A stretch of 64,000 nt of DNA from NCBI GenBank assembly GCA_944990035.1, contig CALYLX010000126.1:496001-560000 (forward strand), in the 5' to 3' direction. Positions 1 through 10,927 of this stretch are shown piece after piece. The translations under genes and the position numbers were made by a program. Numbering within the stretch: the stretch's first letter is position 1; every line of letters starts with the position of its first letter. This DNA comes from Clitopilus passeckerianus (lineage: Eukaryota; Basidiomycota; Agaricomycetes; Agaricales; Entolomataceae). The notes beneath the pieces are model-generated. The model was not told the DNA's origin. It made no database searches and saw only the letters and a list, made by a program, of their open reading frames with translations.

Positions 1-209
1 ATCATAGAAGCCACCATTGCACCAGAGGCATCCGTGACTATAGTCTGCCGGCGCGTTTGCGACTCGCCACTAGTGAACGAATCCGTTTCTGAAAGGGATT
101 CCGCTTCGGAGGGGAGCATAGTAGTGGTAATCTCGTAGGCATTGGTGCCAGTCGAGACATCAACCAAGGCGCTATTGAGCATATCAGCTCCAGTGAATTT
201 GAGCAGCAT
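1..209 (-). CDS. DUF6593-type protein, N-terminal fragment
   Basis: The frame starts at the ATG at 209 and stays open to the window edge, so only about 69 residues are visible. It begins MLLKFTGADMLNSALVD, followed by a TNAYEI segment and later TDASGAMVASM. The order (short beta-strand, D/N-rich turn, 'Y-x-I-x-T', then 'G-x-x-V-A-x-I') fits the DUF6593 domain that is abundant in Agaricomycetes; its function is unknown. A TATA-like stretch lies about 50 bp upstream at 258-267 on the same strand and supports this start. Family assignment is from pattern recall. The rest of the gene is outside the window. Confidence 0.55.
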   Translation of the reverse strand, partial: MLLKFTGADMLNSALVDVSTGTNAYEITTTMLPSEAESLSETDSFTSGESQTRRQTIVTDASGAMVASM

Positions 210-257
210 GGCGTTGGGAAAAGTGTCGACAGAGGCGGGGTCATTTTTTCAAGCACA

Positions 258-267
258 TATATAAATT
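258..267 (-). promoter_or_regulatory. TATA-like box of the DUF6593 gene
   Basis: An ATTTATATATG-like stretch is read on the minus strand about 50 bp before the ATG at 209. The remaining 210-776 interval shows no other supported feature and should hold the divergent promoters of this gene and the kinase gene. Confidence 0.4.
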
Positions 268-776
268 CCCGGGTTCGACCCAAAATGGCCAGAGGTTTGT
301 GTTTTCCCGTTTTAGAAATTAGCATGGCGTATCATGGGATGCGGAATCAAGCGGGGATGACCACATGAATCAACTCGGCAAGGCGGACAAGGCAGAGGCC
401 GGTAAAGGACATATTATTTTCTCGAGCAGTGCCAATGGAGACTGAGTCCTCTGTACAAGCCATTGCCATAGAACAGACGCTGAACGATGATGAACTGGAC
501 CAAGCGGCGTTGTTTGGCTGTGCGTAAAAATACAAAACCTTTGATAATCAAGCGCAAAGCTGGACACACAGAGATGCTGACTCAGCTTTACTCTGCCAAC
601 GAGTGTTTGGCTTTATTTTGTTCTGAAGTCGAACTCACCACTCTCGAGTCCATTGTCCACGGCAGCGAGCAGACCTCAAGTTGCTTGCTGGACGACGTTG
701 AGCTCAATATTCTTTTTATTTAACGCAAATTATACAAAGAAACAAACTGGAGTCATCAAGCTCTCACTAAAAGCTG

Positions 777-3700
777 ATGGCCATTGCACGAAGGTCCACA
801 CACCATCAGGACCCGCCATTGCCCACTGCCAGAAAGCACCATTCACGGAAGTCACCTGCAACGCGTCGTACGAGGAGCTCATCTTCAGAAATCATCGAAA
901 ACGAGCATTTGACCCGACCGGTTCTTGTGCCAGTGCAATTCAACCTTCGTCGTCTCCCTTCACGTCGGTGTCTGGCACAGCAATCAAAATCAGAGGAGCA
1001 GGAATCTCATATGGCAAGGCATGTTGTTCGGGTAGGATCCAAAAGAAAACGCGTCGGAAGCGTCAATGCTTTCAACGAGAATCTGGCCAATTCAACACGT
1101 GCCGGTCCCCGGTCCAAACGATTAAGAACCGACAGGGCGTACGCGACGCGACATATAGACTACTCTACGACCAGTGAGGACGATGCACGGTCAGAAGATA
1201 CCGAACATGACGCCGACCAGGATAATCGAAGCGAGATGGAAGTTGATGGGTCCAACGCCGAAAGGTCGGACTCTGTGGGGTCAGAGGAGGAACAGTCATT
1301 ATCGGAAGAAGAAGAGGACGATGACGACGAAGAGGAAGAGGGTTCTGACGACGAGCAGCTTGACAATGACGACGATGAATCTTGTACGTTATTCCCCTTC
1401 CTCACAACATCACCTGATCGCATCTCATACTCTCTTGTAGCGGACGAACACCTCCTTTACTCGGCTGAACCGAAACAGCTCCAGAGGCTCCGCAAAGATG
1501 ATTTAATTCGTCTTTACAGCCTGACAGGCCTTTCAGATGGCCCAGAAACTTGGACCAAGTCGGAAATCGTTTCTTCCATTGTGGCTGCACGTGACGACTT
1601 CGCAGAGTTACCTCCCTCCTCACCACCACGAGGTGATGGGAACTCATCTGACGGGTATTCGTCGGATGATGGCAATATTGCGGGCGGCGAAGAGACTGAC
1701 GGCGGTGCTCTGAACGGCCAAGGTTACTTCGCTTTGAGGAGGCGGGCGACGATGGACGATGCTACGAAGCCCTCAGGTCGTCCCATGAAAGGCCGCAGTA
1801 CGTCTCTTGGCAACTTCGAACATGAAGATGAACGCCCCCCTGTGAAGCGCAAGGCGCAAACACGAGTCCCGAGTACCACTAACGGCAATCATGCACGGTG
1901 AATAATCTGGTGGTATCGCATGCTTACTTGCCAACTGAATTATTCTGTGCAGGCAGCGTTCTTCAGGCAGGCCATTACCTGGCATATCCACTTCCTCGCC
2001 AGTGATCACACGTCTTCGGTCAAACCGTGGTTCATCGACTTCAACCTCACCATCAACACCCACCCCGGGAACATCGAAGCGGAAGGGCAAGGGTAGGCAG
2101 CTTGACACCATTGGTTCTTCGACCGAGAAAACATCCAGCCGAGGAAAAGGTCGACAAAGAGCTGCTTCTCAATCGTCAGTTGCCGAAGAAAGCGACTTGA
2201 CGGAACTTGAGGATGTTGAAGCCAGCCTTGTAAAGCCCAGCCCGCGACGACTTCGGAGCAAAGACAAGGAAACACGGCGAGAGCCACCTTCAAGCGAGAC
2301 CCAGAAGGAACCTCCTCCCAAAAAGAGGAGGTTACCTACAAGGAGGGCCAAAGGCAAAGTCAAATCGCTGAGGGAAAGTGATCTTGAAGAGAATCTAGAA
2401 GAGGAGGAGGAAGAGGAAGTCGGAGATGAGAGTGACGATGACGAAATTGATGAGCTGGATTCACCTGCAAGCACACAGGCATCTGCCAGCAACGCTCGGA
2501 CTCCATTACGGAGGCGACTACGGCCAAGGCAGCGGGTTGCCCCACCGAGCGATGGCGATGATGAGGGTGACGACCAGGATGATGAGGAAGAGGAGGAGGA
2601 GGAGATTGATGAGGATGGCACCCAAGTTGGGGATGACCAAGCTGAGCAGGATGAAGAGGAGGACCAGGAAGAGAAACAAGAGGAAGAGGACGAAGAAGAA
2701 GAGCATACAGTCGTTGAGCCACTCAGGCTCAGGAATGGCAAAGTCGTCGGCGACGACGAAGACGTGTCTATGTCTGCCGAGGAGGTTGACGAGGAGGATA
2801 TTGAAAACAGCGATGGCGAGGACGACGAAGAGGAGGAAGGTGAGGAGGAGGAGGAAGAATCCGAAGACGTCGATGTAGACGCTGAAGGCGAAATTGAAGG
2901 CGACGAAGCGATGGAGGAAGATGATGGTTTGTATCAGCAATTTCTCTCGCTGACTGTGTCACTCAACTACTTGTTTTACAGTGGACCTCACAGTCGCAAC
3001 TACGAAGACGTTGGTTCGCATGCGCCGCGATGACCTTGTACGGCTGTGCGAAACGCGAAATCTCGATACCGATGGCACCAAACCTCAGCTCGCTGAGGCT
3101 TTACTTCAATGGCGGGATAGCCAATACCCTTCTTCACCGTCCTCAACTGGTACTGTTCGACCTTCTTCAAACTCCAGGAGGCGACGAAGGAATGGTTCTC
3201 AGCCTTCGCCTCCATTTTTGCTCAGGGACTCCTACCACATGCATGATGATGAGGTTGCAACGCCTGTTCCGACCCTCGTGCAGAAAGAGAAGGCCGACCA
3301 AGATCATGAGCTGGAACTGGACCTGGAGAGCTTAGGTTTAGAGGACAGAGAGATCCCCCCGGAGAAACTCCAGAAGCTGGAGAAGATCGGGAGTGGAGGC
3401 TTCAAGGACGTTTTCGTGGGGAAGTTCAAGGGGCGAAAGATCGCTATCGCAGAATTCAGAGGGCAATTGAGTGCAAGTGAGTTAAAATACCCAATGTCGA
3501 CAGAACACGTGGTTTACATGCTTTTCAGTGGACATCAAGGAGCTCAAACTTCTCGGAGGATTCGATCACCCTAATATCGTTCGATTCGTGAGTTCTCTTT
3601 CTTGATGAAAATGTAGAGTTCAAGGAGGCTGATGCTTGAATTACATAGCTTGGTGTTAGCATTCCTGAGAATACACGCGAGACGCCAGTCATGATTGTCA

Positions 3701-4435
3701 GCGAGTTGTGTTCTAATGGAGACCTGTTTGATTACATCAGGAATATACAGGCACCTCCTCTACACAAAGTGGTAAGAATCCTCATCCACCTACTCATCGC
3801 TGGAACTAAGTGCGGTATCTCTAGCTGTCCATGATGTTGGACATTGCTCGTGGTCTGGAGTATCTCCACACCCAGAAACCCTCCGTCATCCACCGCGACT
3901 GCAAGTCCTCTAACATTCTAATTACGGCAAGAGGTACCGCCAAGATCGCAGATTTCGGCCTAGCCAAAGTCAAACAATCCACTCGGTCAATGGTTCGTAG
4001 TTTGGTCGGGACCGTCAACTGGCAGGCACCGGAGCTGTGGCATGCCCACCCAAAGTATAATCATAAAGTGGATGTATTCTCATGTGCTATGGTGTTTTGG
4101 GAGATGCTTCAATGGCATTCGCCGAATATTAAGTTCCCCTGGGAGGTAAGTGGACCTACCATCTAAGAACGACAACGAACTCATGTACCTTAGGGAATGA
4201 ATGAACATGCCATCTACGAAATTGTTGGAGCTAAACGACAAAGGTATGTTGTGCAGCCCCCTAATCTTTATACCCCGCTAATCATTTCTTTAGACCTTCC
4301 GTGTCTGGCCTTCGCAAACTTTGGTGCCCAGAAATCATAGACTTGCTTGAGCGTATGTGGGCTCACGACCCTGGAGACCGGCCTACTATGTCTGAAGTTG
4401 TTGAAGCCCTCGAAGAAATCGCTGCCAACCGTTAG
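777..4435 (+). CDS. Acidic SAP-like/TKL protein kinase with WNK-like lysine arrangement
   Basis: Nine exons: 777-1383, 1441-1897, 1953-2926, 2982-3476, 3529-3587, 3649-3771, 3825-4145, 4194-4243 and 4294-4435, giving 1075 residues. The N-terminal 800 residues are basic patches alternating with long Glu/Asp runs. They carry two SAP-like helices, one near LRKDDLIRLYSLTGL and one near MRRDDLVRLCETRNL, which suggests a nuclear, chromatin-associated protein. The kinase domain starts near residue 812: glycine loop GSGGFKDVFVG, catalytic loop HRDCKSSN, metal-binding DFGLAK, then a GTVNWQAPE activation end. It resembles the tyrosine-kinase-like (TKL) kinases expanded in mushrooms. The usual beta3 lysine (VAIK) is Ala836 (IAIAEF), while a lysine (Lys821) sits in the glycine loop. 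An internal ATG near 1012 is an alternative start. Substrates are unknown. Confidence 0.85.
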
Positions 4436-4765
4436 CAGCGACATGCCGCATTTCGGGACTTCCTCTTCGCCTTTTCACCACTGAAGGAGCTTGTATTATC
4501 ATTACTATTTGAGAATTTGCTTACACTAGTACTTACAATTATTATTCACGAACTTAAAAAACCAGACCCTCTGCCACTAGCTACCTGCACATACATAGAA
4601 ACTCATCCAGTCATACATACAGAGCACCTTCCCTATCCGACTCTTTCGCATATCCACAAGTCCGTGTTTTTATAGTCAATTGTATAACATTACTTATTAA
4701 CAATGCATTCCTGGCTTGCACCTTACAAGAGAATCACAATCGGGGTAGATAATAACAGAATAGTT
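4436..4765. other. Convergent 3' flanks, no gene seen
   Basis: AT-rich sequence between the kinase stop and the stop of the Bud27-like gene, which face each other. It should hold both polyadenylation regions; I see no repeat or coding signal. Confidence 0.4.
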
Positions 4766-7050
4766 CTACCCTCGTTCTGCCATGAACCGAGACACTTTCT
4801 TTGGCTTCACGAACTCTCCTGGTGGAGTCTCTCCCTTGGTGGATTCCTTGACCGTCGAGGACATTACAACGGGTGGCCTGCTTGGCCTGCTGTTGTCAAC
4901 GCGAGGTATATTAGATACATGTGGTGAAGGCCGAGAAGGGTTGGGGAATGATGGTGAATCCACGATCATCGAAAATGGATTCAGCTGCTGCTCCTTCGTG
5001 TTACTGACACCAGAAGCAGGGAAGGATGATGAATCCACGATGTTGGATAGGAAGGAGGTGGCTGGTGCTGATTGTCCCAGCGAAGGGCGCTCTAGCACTG
5101 CTGATTTCATTATAGGCTGAGATGAAGATAGCTCAGTAGAAGGACGAGGCTTCTGCGTGGCTAAGGGAGACGTTGTAGCCCGTTCCAGAACAGCCGATCT
5201 CATGGTGGACGTGGACGAGGTCGGTTGTGGCGCAATTTCAGACTGCAGTGCTTCGGAGCCTTCTCCTGCTGGACGACCCGCACCCGCGCGTGACAGTTTG
5301 AACTTCGACGTCTTTGGCCTGTCAATGGGTGCCAGGTCCTGGAAAGGTGGCGCAGGGGCCTTTTTCGACTGATCTGCACTCGTGGATGAGGCGGAGCTCG
5401 ATTCTGCTGCAGAGTTCTCTGGTGGTGGGACAGCATAAAACTCTTTCGCATCTGGACCTGCCGCATATATCTGGCCTTTCTTGAGGAGGTCTAACACCTC
5501 TTGAAGGCCTTCGTTTTCATATTCGTCAGCGCTATCGTCGTCGCCGCCCACTAGTCTTTCTTCATCGTCTAGTTTCCCTGTTCTGATCGCAGCTCGTATG
5601 GTTCCGACAGCTGATTCGGGAACGATAGCTGCACCAAGAGATGTAGAAGCGGGCGAAGGAGCTGCTGCTGCGCCATACGAGGAAGCGAGTCGTGACGCCT
5701 TGAATTTGGATAACGATGGTTTGTCTTGCTGTGGCAGGTGGACGTCAGAGGGGAGATCCTAAGAAAGAGGTCGAGATTGGCTCTGAGGAAGTAGGATGAG
5801 ACAAACCTCATCAAGGTCGTGTGTGTGATTTTTCATAGCGTCAAGAGCAGCCTGTCCAATCTTGTTGCGTTTTTCGTGGTACTCCAGAGCAACCTCCCGT
5901 TGATGTCGAGCGAAGTCAAGATCAGTGTCCTCCTCTTCAAGGGACATGTCCCCCTCGGAGTCGGTATCAGAGGCATTGTCCGCATTTCCTTCTGCAGGGA
6001 CGTCTTCCTCTGTATCCACCTCTGTATCCTCTCGTTCAGATTCGTCGTCAGAATCGCCAGCGGTTGTGATGATACTAGGTTGCGTAGGTTGTGCAGGTGG
6101 TCGTTGGGTGGCGGGAAACCTCTCTACAACGGTCATCTTCATGGGTTGGTTGTCTCGCGTTTGGGAAAGAGGTGGATTGATTGTGGTTTTGGGCCGGAGC
6201 CTGGCAAATGTGACATCCCCCTTTGGCCATTCTTTCGGCGAGGATGGCTCAGGTGGAGGGGATTTCAGCATAGAGGCCCGTATGTCGTCGCTTTTCGAGC
6301 TAGACGGGATGTCTGCGAAAGAAACAGTCTTCTTGGGGCCAATTGAGATTTTGCGTGTACGCTGCGTTTCTTCGTCGGCTTGTAGTTGTTCAGCTTCCTG
6401 TCTCTGCTCTTCCGCCCTCTCTTTTGCGAGGTTTTGCAAAAGTGCCCGGCCCATCTTCTTCTGCAGCTCTCTTGCAGCCTTCAACTTTTCCTTCTCGTTA
6501 GTGCCTTCCTGTTTTCGTCTCTCCAGAATTTCGCGTTTCCGTTCTTTCTCAGCCTCGTGTTCTTGCGATTGCTCTCGTTGTTCTTCGGCTTCAAGCTGAT
6601 CCAGGAGGCTTTCGCGCTCCTGCCTCAGCCTCTCCTGCACAGAGCTGGGCAGCGTGGAAATGGTTGGCAGATAATCGTCTCCATCATGGAAATAAGCTGG
6701 TCCGGTGTCTTGGGCGCCTGCCTCCACCACAGGTTCGCTGATATCAATTATTGGAAGGCCCTCTTCATTGACGAGCTTTAGGAAAAGGTCAAGGGCTTGA
6801 TTTCACGGCCCCAGCATCAACGTACCTCACCCTTCTCGTTCCTAAGCTGAGCAAAGTCCTTGCCGATATCCTCGCCCATCATCTCGCTCAACTTCTCTGT
6901 CATCTTCTTGATTGCATCTGGCGTCAATTGCATCGGTGTTTGGGTGGCATTGCTGGCTGAATTAGAGACATCTGGAAAGTTTGCTTAAAGCTGAGTATAT
7001 TTTTAGAATGAAAAGCTTGGGAACCCACCAGCAGAGTCGATTCGAGCCAT
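4766..7050 (-). CDS. Bud27/URI-like protein with DUF3835 C-terminus
   Basis: Four exons (7050-7029, 6971-6826, 6775-5807, 5758-4766) encode 709 residues. A Lys/Glu/Arg-rich coiled coil covers about residues 100-185, followed by an acidic DSDDESERED-type region near 270-310. The protein ends in KPKKVSRFMAERG, the signature of the DUF3835 module at the C-terminus of Bud27/URI. In yeast and humans that family links prefoldin-like chaperones to RNA polymerase assembly and TOR signalling. Here the first 60 residues do not show an obvious prefoldin alpha domain, so the equivalence is partial. The C-terminal third repeats short units (SAVLER twice, IVDSxSFP twice). It is divergent from CTF18 with about 230 bp between the start codons, so the two probably share a promoter region. 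Confidence 0.75.
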
Positions 7051-7279
7051 TTCGGTTAAGAGCAGCCTGTCTCTTGGCGAACTTGCAAGACGATCAGCAA
7101 AAGCCTCGATTTACGACTGTTTGGATCTAAAGGCCTCTGTCACATTTTGTGACATCTCGCGTCCAGGTTTCTGCCCCGCGTCTGCCAAACCTCAAGCGCG
7201 TCTCTGAACCAGCCACCACCGTTGTTCACTACTCTAGAACTCTTCTACCACCATCAAACGCGTTGACGAGCAGAGAAAT

Positions 7280-10200
7280 ATGTTTAAGCCTAATGGGCTG
7301 CTCGGAACGAAGACTACAGCGACGACGTTGGACGAAAATGCTCCAACTGACAATACAGAGGTGCCAACATTCAAGCCAAATGGTCTGCTTGGATCGAGGA
7401 AGGATACGAATATGGATAAAGGCATCTGCAATGAGACGGAAGAAATTGGAACTGTTGGTCAGTGTGCCTTGAACCTTCCTCCCAAATCAACAAGACTCAT
7501 ATTCCTCAGAAATCCCGAGTCGATTTGTCACGAACGGCCTCTTGGGGAAGAAATCTCTCGCGAAAGAGACTTTGCAAGCATCAGGACTAAGTTCAAACAC
7601 AAGCATATCCGACAGCTTCGTACCCAATGGACTACTATCAGAGCTTCCGGGTTAGTACCTGATTCTTATTACCTTGATGACACTAATAACTCATCTGGGA
7701 CACAGAAACGGACGAATTTCCTCCCGTGTTCGAAGCACTGGGAATACCCCAGAATATGCTCAACCCTCCTGCTAGGGCTCACGTACCTGCATCCGTCGCA
7801 TCTACTTCAACATCCACATTCTCATCCACCTCCGCTTTCTCAGTACGCGCGAGTACATTTGAAGGGAAACCCGTTACTTGGAAGAAAAGGAGCAAAGTCT
7901 CTCGCGCTGCTAGAGATGTAAGTCCGGTCATCACCGTCCACCATCGTACGCTAAATGCTATTAGAAACTCGAAAACACTAGGTCGGAGAAAATGGGAAAT
8001 CTGCTTGATGTTCCTATACATCGCCTCATGGAGAAATTATCGGCCGATACAGCGAAGCGCCTCCAGAAGTACGTCCTTATTCATGCATTTCAGGCTCTTG
8101 TTACTGATCACTGTCCTAGTGAACGTCCCCCAGGACCGGCCCCGAGGTCCACAGAACCCGTTGAAGATACTTTATGGGTTGACCGCTACCGTCCCCGAAA
8201 GTTTACTGAACTCATGGGAAATGAACGTGTTGCGCGAGAGACAATGGCCTGGGTCAAGCAGTGGGATTGGTGCGTCTTTGGGAAGAACAAGAAGGGCAAG
8301 AAGAGGGCCAGAGATGACGACCAGAACAACGACGAGCAGGACGAGTATCATCGACCAAATGAAAGGGTACTTGACACGCTTTATTTGTTGCATATATATA
8401 TGCGCTCATACCGGCTCCCTAGATGTTACTGCTTTCGGGTCCTCCTGGGCTGGGGAAGACGACACTGGCACATGTTGTGGCCAAGCAGGCTGGCTATGAA
8501 GTGATGGAAATCAATGCTAGGTTAGTTTTGTTCGAATTCATCCATTGCATGGCTTACCCTCACTCTAGTGATGCTCGCTCTGGTTCAGTAATTGATGACC
8601 GTGTACGACCAACCTTGGAGGCTGGGTCTGCGGTTGGCAGCACCAAACCAGTGCTGCTGATTATTGACGAAATCGATGGTGCAACCGGAGCTGGAGAAAA
8701 CGTTAGTCGACCCTACTCGAGCACGAAATATTTTGGCCAACTGATATTCCTCAGTCGAGCAGCTTCATTCATAAACTCATCCAATTGACCCATGATCGGC
8801 CTAGGAAGAAAAGTAGTATTTCTTTAATTTCCTCGGCTGGTGTAGAATACTGACTTGAGGCTAGACCAAAAGAAAGATCCCAACGCCAAACGGCCCATCC
8901 TCCGACCAATTATTTGCATATGCAACGATATAAATGCTTCTTCACTAGCCAAGTTACGGCCGAAAGCATACCAGATACGATTCCAGCGACCAGCAGATAT
9001 ACATACAGTCAAGCGGCTGCGAGAGATCTGCGAATTGGAACGTCTACGAGCAGACTCCCGGGCGTTGGCAACCCTTGTTGGACTCGCAAAAGGAGATTTG
9101 AGGGGGTGCTTGAATACCCTACAGGTGGGTTGCCTCGGCAATATCTGCTCCGTAAATGCTTCATGTTGTTTCACAGTTCGTGAAGTCCAAACACCATGAA
9201 GTCACGGAGACTATAATTCGGGGCGCCACTGTTGGCATGAAGGAGGCTGATGCTTCGCTCACTACTGTGCTCAACGACCTGTTCAGTCCTATCGCCAAGA
9301 AACGCGTTAAGGAACTCGGTATGACCGAAGAAGAAGAGGGCCGATTTGTCGCCCGCCTTGCTTCAGAAATTGATGGAAGCGGAAGGGAGGCTAGTATAGC
9401 CCTCGGTCAGTAGACGTACCTTCTTTTTTCAGGTCGATCTGACATTGGTGTCATATAGGTTGCTTCGGACATTATGCCACGCTTCGGCAGCACGATGCTA
9501 ATTTCTCGCGATATGAACGAGCAAACGAATGGTTGATTGCCTTCGATACCCTCTCCTCTGCGATGTATACGAACGGCGACTTTGCCCTCAGCCCATATCT
9601 ATCCTATACCCTGGTCCCTTTCTACCCACTCTTCCAAGAACGAGGTGGGCCAAAGGTTGAGAGGAATCAGGATGACTGGGATGTAAGCATGACTCTCCAG
9701 GGCTCGATTAATACTTTACACTGATGTGCTTCTAGAACCTCCAAACAACAAGGGCAAATGAAGAGATCCTGAAGACCATGTCAAATTGTTTGAAGAGTAC
9801 CGGCACTAGCCTCATTGGAAGCTCCAGGCATCTACTGGGCACTCCGATTCTTCAACTCGAATTCCTACCTTTGATCAATCGAATCATCTCACCACCGCTA
9901 CGACCTGTTCGTATTGTTTGCCTTCATAACTTTCTTGCTGGATCTGACATCCCGTTCAGGTCAATAGCCAGCTCATCAAGCCCGAAGAGAGAAATATGTT
10001 GACAAGGTTGGTCGACATCATGGTCTCCTTTGACCTGCGTTTCTTCCAAGAGCGATCAGAGGAAGGGACGCTCTCTTATAGGCTCGATCCGTATGTCTCC
10101 TCGACGGTTTGTCTATTCAAAGCTGATGATATGCCTACTAGGCCGATCGACGTCTTCGTTACTTATGACGGGAAACGAGCAGCAGATATTTCTGTGTCGA

Positions 10201-10714
10201 GATATGCCGTTAGACATCTTGTTGCTGGAGAAATAGATGCAAAAGTTATTTCTCGCGATGCACTGGATGTTGTGGAGAAGTCAGGTTCGGGAAAGCGACC
10301 GAAAACAGCTTTCTTTGGGGACAAGTAATTCTCCTAAGCTCAAGGATTCTGAAGGGATTTGCTAATGCTCTGCCTAGGTCTAATGGACAGAATTCAAAGA
10401 GTGCGGGAGATGGCGCAGGAGACCCAGATATGTCACCTCGAGCAAGCAAACGTGCAAAGGTTGAGCCAATCGTGGATATTGCTGAGAAGGTATTACTTGT
10501 CCCTCTGGTCTACGTATCCCTGTGCCTGTCTAATACTGGTCTGCAGCCTCCGACTGATTTCTTTGGCCGGGTCATTGCTGCGCCAACTGCGAGCAACGGG
10601 AAACCCGTGTCGAGGCGCAAGTCCACCGAAAAGAAGTGGAAGTTGGCATACAAGTTTGCTGAAGGCAATTCAGCAGCTGTACGGAAGCCCGTCAAGTTCG
10701 CTGCTTTCATGTGA
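7280..10714 (+). CDS. ctf18: Chromosome transmission fidelity protein 18 (alternative clamp loader large subunit)
   Basis: Sixteen exons from 7280 to 10714 encode 882 residues: 7280-7457, 7510-7650, 7706-7917, 7965-8068, 8120-8366, 8423-8520, 8569-8701, 8755-8812, 8865-9124, 9177-9405, 9459-9682, 9736-9906, 9960-10090, 10142-10324, 10378-10489 and 10547-10714. The AAA+ module shows WVDRYRPRKFTELMG, Walker A GPPGLGKTT, Walker B LLIIDEIDG and the sensor region KGDLRGCLNTLQ. The C-terminus (KWKLAYKFAEGNSAAVRKP then VKFAAFM) is the conserved tail that binds Ctf8-Dcc1. Ctf18-RFC loads PCNA and supports sister-chromatid cohesion and checkpoint signalling at forks. Unusually, the N-terminus carries four copies of an F-x-x-N-G-L-L motif at residues 2, 31, 65 and 96. 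Confidence 0.95.
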
Positions 10715-10927
10715 GATGAGGGGGCTCAGGCACTTATGGGAACGGACCTGGACATACAAACCGATATATCTATTTATCATGTATCTGCAGCCTTGTTTTC
10801 TTAAATTTCGTTTGGAACACATTGAAGAAACTCTAGTCATGTTCAGCCGTAATACAAACAACACTACCCAATATTTATAAATGATACAAGGTAACCAAAG
10901 GTCAAGAAGCTAGACAATTTTGCAATA

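Noticed and set aside
267..285. GGGTTCGACCC as a possible tRNA T-arm
   Set aside because: The loop is too short and no acceptor, D or anticodon arms surround it.
2169..2741. Long Ser-rich minus-strand frame (190 residues)
   Set aside because: It is the shadow of the Glu/Asp repeat coding tract of the kinase gene; complementary GAA/GAG codons read as Ser/Phe/Leu.
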